DNA from: Dyadobacter luteus
Lineage (GTDB): Bacteria > Bacteroidota > Bacteroidia > Cytophagales > Spirosomataceae
Length of the DNA: 64,000 bases
Assembly (NCBI RefSeq): GCF_003383615.1
Contig: NZ_QNUL01000031.1
Location: forward strand, 1 to 64,000
Reading direction: 5' to 3'
Shown piece after piece: positions 17,188 to 25,628 of this stretch (positions are counted from its first letter, which is position 1; each line of letters starts with the position of its first letter). The position numbers were made by a program, and so were the translations under genes. Below the pieces are notes generated by a model. That model was not told the origin of the DNA. It did no database searches and saw only the letters and a list, made by a program, of their open reading frames with translations.

Positions 17188-18358
17188 AGGCCTTTCTCTT
17201 TGCCTTTTCCCACACTGCACTCTGGCTTCCTGCAATATACCTGTTAATACCAGCGAGCACAGCGTAATTCATCACGCAGAAATAGTAGGGAACAAACAAT
17301 GCCTTTACTTTAATTTTCCTTTTTTCCAACAACCAGCCCAGCCACGCCATGAGGTAAAACAGGATTTGTAAAACCAGCATCAGCACATACAGGGGCTCTG
17401 GTTCGTTTATGCAAATAAGCGCATTCAGAATCAAAGAAATAAAGAGCAGAAAAGGCGTGATGGTCCAGCGCAACACCCTGTGACTTATATATTGAAAACT
17501 CAACATGGGATATGCGAATGGATTCAGGAGCGGCAACAAACGCATGATTGACTGAATCCCCCCTGCGGCAATACGTACTTTCCGCTTCAATTCTTCCTTG
17601 ATATTATCCGACGACTGCTCCGATGCATAAGCTTCAGGTTCATAAATAATCCGGTATCCCTGCTTGGCAATCAGCATAGAAATCATAAAGTCATCCAGAA
17701 TTGTATCCGACTCTACGTGTCGGTATAAAGAACGGCGAACACTGAAAAGCTCTCCGGCTGCTCCCACAACAGAATAAAGCTCCGAGTCCCACTTCTTCAA
17801 GGTCGACTCATATTTCCAGTAGAAGCCCTCTCCCGCTGTTGCATCCGAAACTGCATCCTGCATTACACGCTTTTCTCCTGAAACCGCTCCTACTTCCGGA
17901 TTGGCGTAATGCCTGACAATCAGTTTCAATGCTTCTTTATTCAAAAATGTATTGGCATCCGTATAGATAACAATCTCAGATTTGACAGCATCCATAGCAC
18001 GGTGTATGGCATGAATCTTCCCTTTTCTCTCCGTTGAATGCATCAGATCGATTGTTCCTTTGTAACGACTAACAATCTCGGCGGAAGCATCTGTAGATCC
18101 GTCAGTTACGAACAACAGTTGCAACTTATCTCTCTCATAATCAAGAGACAGTGTATTCTGTATTTTTTCCTCCATGATACCCTCCTCATTATACGCAGCT
18201 ACAATGAGCGTTACGGTTGGCATGTACTCACCGGGTTGCAGTACTTTGCGCTTTCCTTTAATCAAAATGCGAAATCTGACGAGAGCATAAAGCACAATGC
18301 CGTAACCGACGTACGTGTAAAATACAACAAACAGACTGAGCCAGAATAAAATTTTCAT
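17186..18358 (-). CDS. Membrane glycosyltransferase, family 2
   Basis: A 390-residue processive-type GT2. One N-terminal membrane helix (1-24), a GT-A domain (about 48-280; VTLIVAAYNEEG, YTDANTF as the metal-binding motif, DDFMIS as the acceptor/base motif), and three C-terminal helices (about 295-375). The family polymerises or transfers sugars at the inner face of the inner membrane. Its start overlaps the stop of the next upstream GT2 gene by four bases (ATGA), so both are translated together. First member, from the left, of the polysaccharide region. Confidence 0.9.
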   Translation of the reverse strand: MKILFWLSLFVVFYTYVGYGIVLYALVRFRILIKGKRKVLQPGEYMPTVTLIVAAYNEEGIMEEKIQNTLSLDYERDKLQLLFVTDGSTDASAEIVSRYKGTIDLMHSTERKGKIHAIHRAMDAVKSEIVIYTDANTFLNKEALKLIVRHYANPEVGAVSGEKRVMQDAVSDATAGEGFYWKYESTLKKWDSELYSVVGAAGELFSVRRSLYRHVESDTILDDFMISMLIAKQGYRIIYEPEAYASEQSSDNIKEELKRKVRIAAGGIQSIMRLLPLLNPFAYPMLSFQYISHRVLRWTITPFLLFISLILNALICINEPEPLYVLMLVLQILFYLMAWLGWLLEKRKIKVKALFVPYYFCVMNYAVLAGINRYIAGSQSAVWEKAKRKA

Positions 18359-19278
18359 TTCGTTGAATTAATCTTAAAACCTAAATCGGCACTGTTGATA
18401 CCATTTTTGAAATGCCAGAAAATCGCTCTGAAAAAAACAGGAATAAAATTATACTCCTTGTTCCGGATGTACAGTAGCAGGTTTCGGGGTATTACCGTGA
18501 GCATAAAGTAAAAACAGAATATAAAAAACCTGAATCCCGGAGCATTCCGACGAATAAACAATATTCTGTTTCTGGTCATAAAGTATTCTTTTAATACAGA
18601 TCGCTTGCCAACAGACACTGACTCCTTGTGATAGATCAGCGCCTTAAGATTGGTATGGATTTCATAGCCAGCTCTCACTATTTTCTCGCACCAGTCAAGC
18701 TCTTCATAATACAGAAAATAGTTCTCACTCATCAGTCCACCTTTTTCAATGGCTTCCCTCCTGACCATCATAGCGGCACCATGCGCATAACCGGTAGAAC
18801 CACTTTCCTGATCATATTGTCCGTGGTCTGTTTCAAACTGGCCCACACAGTGATTCCTTGCCAGGTAGTAATTCATTGGCGTATAGCCTGCATACTGCAA
18901 CATACCAGGCTGGTCAAAATAGTGGATCTTGGGTGAGAGAATGCCGATGCGTGGATTAGCCTCCATCGTTTCAACTAACCGGGAGATCAGGTCGGGCGTT
19001 ACTTCCGTGTCGTTATTGATCAGGAAAAGATAATCGCCTTTCGCTTCCCTTATACCCAGATTATTCCCTCCGGCAAAACCCAGATTAACCTCAGACCGGA
19101 TAAAGTGAATATCGTTATACGCACTACTCCAAGCCGGAACAGGGTCGACGCGACTACCATTATCGACTACAATAATCTCCAGCGACGAATAGGTATTTAC
19201 ATCTCTGAGAGATTTCAATAAATCAACGGTAACTTCCGGCTGATTGAAATTAACAGTGATAATAGAAACAATTTTCAT
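18355..19278 (-). CDS. Glycosyltransferase family 2 (rhamnosyltransferase-like)
   Basis: A 307-residue GT-A enzyme: IITVNFNQPEVT at the start, EIIVVDNGS, NLGFAGGNNLGI and the metal motif FLINNDTEV near residue 94, then YYEELDWC near 195. The layout matches WbbL/RfbN-like rhamnosyl- and related transferases; the sugar cannot be told. The C-terminal 70 residues hold hydrophobic stretches that may rest on the membrane. The motif ACTCAACG, shared with other polysaccharide genes here, stands 15 bases before its ATG. Confidence 0.9.
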   Translation of the reverse strand: MKIVSIITVNFNQPEVTVDLLKSLRDVNTYSSLEIIVVDNGSRVDPVPAWSSAYNDIHFIRSEVNLGFAGGNNLGIREAKGDYLFLINNDTEVTPDLISRLVETMEANPRIGILSPKIHYFDQPGMLQYAGYTPMNYYLARNHCVGQFETDHGQYDQESGSTGYAHGAAMMVRREAIEKGGLMSENYFLYYEELDWCEKIVRAGYEIHTNLKALIYHKESVSVGKRSVLKEYFMTRNRILFIRRNAPGFRFFIFCFYFMLTVIPRNLLLYIRNKEYNFIPVFFRAIFWHFKNGINSADLGFKINSTK

Positions 19279-19293
19279 TCAAAAGCACAGAAG

Positions 19294-19301
19294 CGTTGAG
19301 T
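19294..19301 (-). promoter_or_regulatory. ACTCAACG motif before a GT2 gene
   Basis: The octamer ACTCAACG on the coding strand, 15 bases before the ATG at 19278. One of five exact copies standing 1-15 bases before polysaccharide-region genes. Confidence 0.3.
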
Positions 19302-19435
19302 AGTAAGTTTTTGAATAATAGCAGAATCCAATATATGTGTGTAGAATTATTTCAAAGTTAATAATAATTGTGCTTTACGAACTATCCTCTATCCGGATTT
19401 AGAGCATTTTAGAGCGCTGTAGTTGCCCTATTACG

Positions 19436-20266
19436 TCAATGACTTCTTTGCAATGGCTTTTCCAGTTCCAGCCCTTCCAGCATGTGTGCCAGAATCGGGG
19501 CGCATTTTTCCTGGCATGAAGGATAAAACTGCCCGTGCTTCCAGTGAGCGGACTTCGGGGATACTCCCCACCAGAATTCTGCCATTGAAATGGGTTTCAA
19601 CTGATGCTGAAAGGCATATTGCAGTAACTTCGGTGCAGCGCATTCACCAGCGCCGGCCGGAGGATTTTTATGTCCTGTAGCGTAAAAAATATCTCTTATG
19701 CTCTTTTCAATTCCGAATTGATTTAAAAAACGGTATTGGTCAAAAAGGTTGTTTTGCAGCTCGACAGATCTTCTCCTGCGTGTTTCTCTGACCATGTCAA
19801 TTTCCTTTAAACTGCTGTTATTTCCCAGCAACTCCAGAGCTGCAATGCGGCGTCCATATTCCGAAATTTCCATCATGCCGCTATTTAGAAAACCGTCAAA
19901 CGCAAGGCCGTCGTATACAGGAGGCACAAAAAACGAATGATGATTACTTCCCGCCAATTTACCGGAAAAAGCGGCCAGATAACCAAGTTTGCCCTCTTCT
20001 GTCATCACCACTAGCACTCCAAACATTTTCCCGATCACAGGCAGGCCATCATCAGCATCCAAGCCAAAATTGTGCTTCCACTCTTTCTGCGACAGCAGAT
20101 GTGACTGCAACATTTTACATGCAAGAAGACTCAGCGGATGCGGGATGTAGTCAAACGGGAAGTTGAATTTTTCGGGGATGGGAATATTGGTAACCAGTCC
20201 ATGCAACAACCTAAGGTTACATTCGTCAGCATAAACATCGTATATCACCAGCCCAGCGTTTAACAA
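19436..20266 (-). CDS. Stand-alone N-terminal domain of an RluA-type pseudouridine synthase
   Basis: A 276-residue protein that resembles only the N-terminal extension of the large Bacteroidota/Vibrio RluA-family pseudouridine synthases. Diagnostic pieces are KFNFPFDYIPHPL, FGVLVVMTEEGKLGYLAAFSGKLAGSNHHSFFVPPVYD, GECAAPKLLQYAF, LKPISMAEFWWG and HGQFYPSC. The usual coiled-coil insert is much shorter, and the protein stops after HMLEGLELEKPLQRSH, where the catalytic domain would normally begin. The 157 bases to the next gene leave no room for that domain. It may be a remnant or a stand-alone RNA- or protein-binding domain; the frame is intact throughout, which argues against old decay. Confidence 0.75.
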   Translation of the reverse strand: MLNAGLVIYDVYADECNLRLLHGLVTNIPIPEKFNFPFDYIPHPLSLLACKMLQSHLLSQKEWKHNFGLDADDGLPVIGKMFGVLVVMTEEGKLGYLAAFSGKLAGSNHHSFFVPPVYDGLAFDGFLNSGMMEISEYGRRIAALELLGNNSSLKEIDMVRETRRRRSVELQNNLFDQYRFLNQFGIEKSIRDIFYATGHKNPPAGAGECAAPKLLQYAFQHQLKPISMAEFWWGVSPKSAHWKHGQFYPSCQEKCAPILAHMLEGLELEKPLQRSH

Positions 20267-20487
20267 TACTTTCAGAAAATCAACAACTTGAACAAAACTA
20301 ATTCAAAATAATCATTATCCGGCACATAAAACGAAATGTCGACACACTATCGATAAAAACATCAATCCTTTATAGAACTATTTCATATTTAATACAAATC
20401 GCTTAGTTTTATGAAAAATGATGAATCGGGCTTATTGGGAAGCTTAACGTTAGGAAAATACTCTATATTTAATCTGCTGTTCAAATA

Positions 20488-21039
20488 GTGAAAATCAAAA
20501 GGCTTCTTGAAATAAAGAAAGTTTCAAAAGATACGACTTATACTTTCCATGAGAATGAAGGAGGTCACATCGAACTTGAAACAAAGGTTCAGGAGTTATT
20601 ATCGCTCTTTGAAAGAGCTCAACTCAGCAAAAAGCAGATAAGGACTTACCAAAGCCGCATCTCTCAGGCTCTGGAGAACACAATCACGTCCGAAAGCCCA
20701 ATCAAGGCATTTAAAATGCTTGATCAGGACGAAACCCTTTCACGTGAAGAGCTGTTGGATGGATTCGAAAAATTGCTTTCAGAAAATCAGATTGACAGTA
20801 ATATCGGACGCGTGATCAAACGAAGAAACACGCTTCAGAAAATCATTGTGAGCCTTATAGCTACTGTGTTAATAGCCGCAGGATTTGCTATGATCATCAT
20901 GCCAGCTCCACCCAGTTTTGAAATTTTCACCATTTTCTACTTCAATCATAACGATGGAGTAACAGTTATGGATCTTATTTCATTACTTATCGTCTTATCC
21001 GGAGTTTTTCTCTTTGTTCAAACCTTCAATAAGAAATGA
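20488..21039 (+). CDS. Two-helix membrane protein of the partner-switching module
   Basis: A 183-residue protein of unknown family starting at GTG. The cytoplasmic part (1-110) is charged and helical, with a likely coiled coil (VQELLSLFERAQLSKKQI and ELLDGFEKLLSENQ). Two membrane segments follow at about 115-138 and 156-178, joined by a short loop. Its stop overlaps the ATG of the receiver-phosphatase gene (ATGA), so the two are translationally coupled. The context suggests it anchors or senses for the downstream phosphatase, STAS and kinase-like proteins; no catalytic motif is present. Confidence 0.8.
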   Translation: MKIKRLLEIKKVSKDTTYTFHENEGGHIELETKVQELLSLFERAQLSKKQIRTYQSRISQALENTITSESPIKAFKMLDQDETLSREELLDGFEKLLSENQIDSNIGRVIKRRNTLQKIIVSLIATVLIAAGFAMIIMPAPPSFEIFTIFYFNHNDGVTVMDLISLLIVLSGVFLFVQTFNKK

Positions 21040-22193
21040 TCGCATTTCCAGAGCCGACGAACAATATTAAAACCATTCTGCTGGTTGAAGATAATCTGCT
21101 TTTCAGAAAAGTGATGAGTTCTGCGCTGATCAGAGCCGGATACAACTGCGTACTGGCCACGTCAGCTCCGGAAGCGCTTCAACTGCTACTTCAGGAAGAG
21201 CCACATCTGATCCTTTCCGACTACGATATGCCGGAAATGAATGGATTCGATTTTCGACATGCAGTGCTGGCCAATCCACGGTTTTCCGATATTCCTTTCG
21301 TCTTCCTTACATCGCATACCGACAACTCGATGATTTTGGAAGGATTAAATCTGAATGCCCTCGATTATATCAATAAAGAAACCCCGCTGCCTGTAATCAT
21401 ATCCAAACTAGGTAACATTATTAAATCTCTGGAAAACGAGCATGTGAAGTCCATTCATGAACTAAGGACAGCCGCAGATACTTTAAATGTAAAATCCATC
21501 CCTTCGAAAGATCCTGAAATAAGGGGATTCCGCATAAACTTCTGGCATAAAGGCTTCCGTGGCTACCCGGGCGGCGATTTTATTGACTTTGTAAAAGTGG
21601 ATGATCGGTTCTGCTTCGCTTTTCTGGGCGACATTATGGGTAAGAAATGGAAAGCATGGTTCTTTACTTTCGGATTTCTAAGTTATATAAGAGCTGCAAT
21701 AAGATTTTGCGTGCTTGATGATGATTTGAGACTGGATAATATTGCTCACAAGATTAACAAACTTGTGTATATGGATGAAAGCCTGCAGAATATTCTGTCT
21801 AGCCTTTCACTACTCTTATTGGATAGCGAAACTGGCGAAATCCACTACACCGGCGCTGGCGACCTCCCCTTAATTAATCATCAAAGCGATGCTCAACTCA
21901 CCAGCACTGTATTATCTTCGGGACTTTTACTCGGATTACTAGAAGATGGATTCTACGACAATCAAACTATTGTAATGAAAAAAGGAGACCAGCTCGCGAT
22001 TTTTACCGACGGAATGATAGATATTCCCTCCATCGCCGGCAAGAAGACAGACTATCCCTTCTTTGTTTCTAAAATACAACCTTATTTAGGGCATTCGAAC
22101 AGTTTCGATCTGATCAAACTCAACGTTCTTGATCAGATAACAGATAAAAATCAACTCGATGATGCCAGCATTATTTTTATAGAAAAAATATAA
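21036..22193 (+). CDS. Receiver-PP2C (SpoIIE/RsbU-type) phosphatase
   Basis: A 385-residue signalling phosphatase. The receiver domain (12-130) has the acidic pair E18-D19, phospho-acceptor D62 in LSDYDMPEMNG and a conserved T92-S93/K114 switch region. The PP2C domain (about 160-385) carries metal-binding aspartates in GYPGGDFIDF (D181, D184) and GDIMGKK (D199), and later FTDGMID and LDDAS. Phosphorylation of the receiver by a histidine kinase should control dephosphorylation of the STAS protein encoded next. A kinase gene is not present nearby. GDIMGKKWKAWF replaces the usual MGKGVPA. Confidence 0.9.
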   Translation: MIAFPEPTNNIKTILLVEDNLLFRKVMSSALIRAGYNCVLATSAPEALQLLLQEEPHLILSDYDMPEMNGFDFRHAVLANPRFSDIPFVFLTSHTDNSMILEGLNLNALDYINKETPLPVIISKLGNIIKSLENEHVKSIHELRTAADTLNVKSIPSKDPEIRGFRINFWHKGFRGYPGGDFIDFVKVDDRFCFAFLGDIMGKKWKAWFFTFGFLSYIRAAIRFCVLDDDLRLDNIAHKINKLVYMDESLQNILSSLSLLLLDSETGEIHYTGAGDLPLINHQSDAQLTSTVLSSGLLLGLLEDGFYDNQTIVMKKGDQLAIFTDGMIDIPSIAGKKTDYPFFVSKIQPYLGHSNSFDLIKLNVLDQITDKNQLDDASIIFIEKI

Positions 22194-22199
22194 ATCCTC

Positions 22200-22538
22200 A
22201 TGATACTTAATGTAATAGAAAATGATAATGTAATCCAGGCCACAATTATCCCACAAGAAGCAAACCTGGTACATTCCGAAGCTTTTAAAGAAGAAATGAT
22301 TACAATTATTGCCAATGGTGCCAACCTGGTAATCGTAAGTTTTGAGAATGTAGATTACATAGATAGTTCCTTTTTGGGCAGTTTGGTAGTAGCATTAAAA
22401 TATGCTATGCCAAGAAATGTAGATATATATCTGGTATCTCTGAAGCCAGACGTAAAAAACCTGCTTACACTCATCAGAATGGATAAGGTCTTTAAGATAT
22501 TCAAAGACTACCAACAAGCTCTGGAAACCTTAAAATGA
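22200..22538 (+). CDS. STAS-domain anti-sigma factor antagonist
   Basis: A 112-residue STAS protein of the SpoIIAA/RsbV type. The phosphorylation site is S56 in DYIDSSFLGSL, matching the DS-x-GLG motif with phenylalanine in place of glycine. When dephosphorylated by the upstream PP2C it would bind the HATPase encoded directly downstream. The gene is spaced by 6 and 4 bases from its neighbours. No sigma factor gene is in the module, so the output may be a protein other than a sigma factor. Confidence 0.88.
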   Translation: MILNVIENDNVIQATIIPQEANLVHSEAFKEEMITIIANGANLVIVSFENVDYIDSSFLGSLVVALKYAMPRNVDIYLVSLKPDVKNLLTLIRMDKVFKIFKDYQQALETLK

Positions 22539-22542
22539 TTAC

Positions 22543-23118
22543 ATGAAAGAAAATGAAGAGCAACTAAGAATAGACTTCAGTAATAAGAGTGAAGATATAT
22601 CCGACATTTTGGATATGTGCACATCGTATATTATAAAGAAGACTGCCGGCGATCTTGGGTCAGTAGTATTGTCAAAAGTAAAGTGGGTTCTTACAGAATT
22701 GCTTACGAATGCAATAAAGCACTCTGAAACAAGCACTTCTACTATATTAGTATCCATCAATAACGAGGAAATTATTCTACAGAAGCAAGATTCAGGCGCT
22801 CCGATGCAGTTTTACGATTCTTCGTTGAACCAAACGATCTCATGGCCAATAACAAATAAACTATATGATACTTCACATATCATTTATACCAGTAGTACTG
22901 AAACCCTGATTGCTCACATTGTCTCCGATGGATCAATCAGATTCCTGATTGAGGAGATTGAACCGGAAGATGTAAGGGAATCAATTTTGACGGACATGAG
23001 TGAACACTTTGGTCTGCTTATCATCACCAAATCATCTACCGAATTCTCGTATCTATATAGTTCGGATAAAAAAATGAACTTGTTCAAAAGTGTATTTAAA
23101 CGCGAAATTCATCCCTAG
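22543..23118 (+). CDS. RsbW-like HATPase (anti-sigma factor kinase-like)
   Basis: A 191-residue GHKL ATPase-fold protein. The N box is ELLTNAIKHSE (about 50-60), and a G1-like segment IILQKQDSGAPMQF follows, but the classical DxGxG is weak. It would phosphorylate the STAS protein and sequester a target in the partner-switching scheme. The C-terminal 80 residues are longer than in RsbW and hold a further fold of unknown role. Last gene of the four-gene unit; the next gene converges from the other strand. Confidence 0.8.
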   Translation: MKENEEQLRIDFSNKSEDISDILDMCTSYIIKKTAGDLGSVVLSKVKWVLTELLTNAIKHSETSTSTILVSINNEEIILQKQDSGAPMQFYDSSLNQTISWPITNKLYDTSHIIYTSSTETLIAHIVSDGSIRFLIEEIEPEDVRESILTDMSEHFGLLIITKSSTEFSYLYSSDKKMNLFKSVFKREIHP

Positions 23119-23160
23119 TAAATAATAACTCAAATAGGGAACAAACCATCCTTTGGTAAT

Positions 23161-24363
23161 TCAATTTTCCATTTTTCGAAAAATAATATCAGCAATTTCG
23201 TCTACTCTTCTTTCCCAGGTATTCAAAGCTGCAATCCGGAGTCTCTCAGCCAATAGCTCTTCACTATTGTTTTCCAACGCCTGGGATATCGCATCGGCAA
23301 ATGATTCTGCATCACTGCAATAAGGAACAATCTCACCTGTAAATTCAGCTAAGTCAGGGTTGAAATCTGTGGAAACCACTGCCTTTCCAGCTCCCAGATA
23401 CTCAAATAATTTCAATGGAAAAATGGTGCGGCTCACTTCATCATTCCGAAAAGGAATCAGAGCTACATCGAATCGTTTGATAACAGACGGCATCTCCGCG
23501 TAAGGAACAGGCCCGGTGAGCAGCACGTTATCAAGAGATTTGAACCATTCGGGAACAAACTCCTGATGAACCGGCCCCACCAGCGCAAATATTTTGTCCG
23601 AATGCATATGTGCTACTGCTCCCAAAAGCTGGTAATCAATACGTCTTTCAATAGCTCCGAAATAGCCAATAACCGGCCCGTTTAGCTGCGCCAATAAAGG
23701 ATGAATTTTTAAAGACGGATCCAACACCTTACTGCTGTGCTTAAGATCAGCGGCATTGGGTACGAAGTAAGTAGCTTCGTTGAGTTGCTTTTTATCCCTG
23801 AACAATTGGCGGCTGCTGCAAATTACCACATCACTTTTTTTAACAATGATGTCCTCGGAAATCAATCCATGTTTCCTGTCAAACGGTAAAATAAGGGGAT
23901 CCAGACTGTGATATACCTGCAGGGCAGGTTTCAGATGACCGGCCAACCCGGGGTAATGAAAATTATAGGAGTTGACAAAAATGAAGCTATCGATCTTATG
24001 TTTCCTGAAAATCCTTTTAAGCTTAAAAGCAAGCAACGATTCGTTCAATCTGAGCAAGGTTCTGAATAACCATCCTTCAGGCAAAAAATTTATGGATAAT
24101 AACACTGAGGGGATAACATGCCAAAGGCCAGAATTATCAGAAGTCATCAGATTTGTACTAAACACGGATAAATATCCCTTTCTCTTACTAATCTGCTCCG
24201 AACCTCTTAATCTCCAATAGTCCTTGATCGTCAATGGATTTTCGACGTAGTATACCTTATTGTACCTGGCTAATAACCGGGCAGTGGTATAATTAGTCGA
24301 TTCAATTTCAGAATCGATGCGCGGCAACCCGAAAACAATGATATTTTCCCCGTTGAGTTTCAT
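23161..24363 (-). CDS. Glycosyltransferase, GT-B fold (group 1-like)
   Basis: A 400-residue cytoplasmic GT-B enzyme. The N-terminal half carries KVYYVENPLTIKDYW and FVNSYNFHYPG; the C-terminal nucleotide-sugar half has GYFGAIERRIDYQLL, PYAEMPSVIKRFDVALIPF and PLKLFEYLGAGKAVV, where the glutamate of KLFEYL matches the donor-binding E of the GT4 family. Architecture is like TuaH and similar polysaccharide glycosyltransferases. Donor sugar unknown. It stands alone on the minus strand, convergent with the partner-switching genes and divergent from the next block. Confidence 0.88.
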   Translation of the reverse strand: MKLNGENIIVFGLPRIDSEIESTNYTTARLLARYNKVYYVENPLTIKDYWRLRGSEQISKRKGYLSVFSTNLMTSDNSGLWHVIPSVLLSINFLPEGWLFRTLLRLNESLLAFKLKRIFRKHKIDSFIFVNSYNFHYPGLAGHLKPALQVYHSLDPLILPFDRKHGLISEDIIVKKSDVVICSSRQLFRDKKQLNEATYFVPNAADLKHSSKVLDPSLKIHPLLAQLNGPVIGYFGAIERRIDYQLLGAVAHMHSDKIFALVGPVHQEFVPEWFKSLDNVLLTGPVPYAEMPSVIKRFDVALIPFRNDEVSRTIFPLKLFEYLGAGKAVVSTDFNPDLAEFTGEIVPYCSDAESFADAISQALENNSEELLAERLRIAALNTWERRVDEIADIIFRKMEN

Positions 24364-24568
24364 TCTTCAGTGTTTGATAAATCCTCTTTCCCCAGTCAGC
24401 ACGTCTGTTTTACACATTAATGCCTATATTTATACCCAAACTAACTGTACAAAGTTTGTAGGATTTTTCCATATGTGTAAATATCAAAAAATATTCTGTC
24501 AGCAGAATATTTTTTCAAGGTAATTCTGGAAAAACATACTTTAAATGATCGAATTCTCAATCTTTGCG

Positions 24569-24576
24569 ACTCAACG
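24569..24576 (+). promoter_or_regulatory. ACTCAACG motif before a CgeB-like gene
   Basis: Exact ACTCAACG 12 bases before the ATG at 24589, directly preceded by CTTTGCG, which could be a weak -7 element. One of five copies in front of polysaccharide genes. Confidence 0.3.
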
Positions 24577-24588
24577 TTATTCGAAAAC

Positions 24589-25578
24589 ATGAAAGATTAC
24601 AGTGACGCTCTCCAACAAAAACTCAAAGGAAAGCGGATTTTATTTGTTGGTGTCAAATTCTATCACTTTACAGATGAGATTATCTCCAAACTCAAACAGC
24701 ATGGTGCACTGGTGTCTTTTTATTATGAAAGAGACACCTCTATCGCATTCGGTTTTGCCAAAAGTTTTCGGCCATCCTATGCTGACAAGCTTCAGGAAAA
24801 CCATTATAAATGGGTGATCTCAGATACGAGGAAAAAGGAATTTGATTACTTGCTGGTTATACGAGGCTACGAAATGAAGCCCTGGTTTGTGGAGCAAATC
24901 AAAAAAGACCATCCAGGTATTAAGACCTTACTCTATCAATGGGATTCATATAGCAATTGGGAATGCGACTACCGTCCTCTCATTCCCTATTTTGATGAAG
25001 TTAAGACTTTCGATCTACAAGATGCTCAGGAACTTGGATTATCCTATGTGCCTACATTTTCGAGTGACGAGTATGCCAGTGTGCCTCGGCAAACCCAATG
25101 TAAATATGATCTTTTCTACACAGGAGGCTACACCACACCAAGAATGGAATTTCTAAAGCAACTGATCGCCTACTCTCAGGAAAATAATCTTCGTTTGTTT
25201 ACCCATGTAGTGATGCCAAGAAAAGCATTTCTGAAAGACTGGATCACAGGAACTCGTTATAACACTTCACTGATTTCCCTTAAAAGCCTTTCAAAATCAG
25301 AGTACCTGGAAATTTTCACTCAATCCAATGTTATCATAGACTACACTAAAGACAGTCAGGCAGGACTAACCATGAGATCACTGGATGTATTTGCTGCAGG
25401 CAAAAAACTTCTGACTAACAACGCTTTTGTAACCAGAGAATCCTATTATAACCCTGAGCAATCCAGAATATTCGATCCCAAAAAGTTTGAAGTAGACAGG
25501 GAATTTGCAACAACTGTAACCTCCTTCCCACGCCAGGACTTCTCAATAGATAAATGGTTAAATTCACTTTTCTCCTAA
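24589..25578 (+). CDS. CgeB-like glycosyltransferase
   Basis: A 329-residue protein resembling the spore-maturation CgeB group of GT-B glycosyltransferases. The N-terminal half contains GKRILFVGVKFYHFTDE and a LLYQWDSYSNW acceptor-side loop; the C-terminal half opens with DLFYTGGYTTPRMEFL and closes with GLTMRSLDVFAAGKKLLTNN, the pattern that binds the donor nucleotide sugar. It overlaps only with the upstream part of an unlikely extension of the next gene. First of two plus-strand glycosyltransferases. Confidence 0.8.
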   Translation: MKDYSDALQQKLKGKRILFVGVKFYHFTDEIISKLKQHGALVSFYYERDTSIAFGFAKSFRPSYADKLQENHYKWVISDTRKKEFDYLLVIRGYEMKPWFVEQIKKDHPGIKTLLYQWDSYSNWECDYRPLIPYFDEVKTFDLQDAQELGLSYVPTFSSDEYASVPRQTQCKYDLFYTGGYTTPRMEFLKQLIAYSQENNLRLFTHVVMPRKAFLKDWITGTRYNTSLISLKSLSKSEYLEIFTQSNVIIDYTKDSQAGLTMRSLDVFAAGKKLLTNNAFVTRESYYNPEQSRIFDPKKFEVDREFATTVTSFPRQDFSIDKWLNSLFS

Positions 25579-25628
25579 TTTATCTCCAGCTAAACACATT
25601 TAAAAAGTCCTTTTATTTTAATCAGGTT

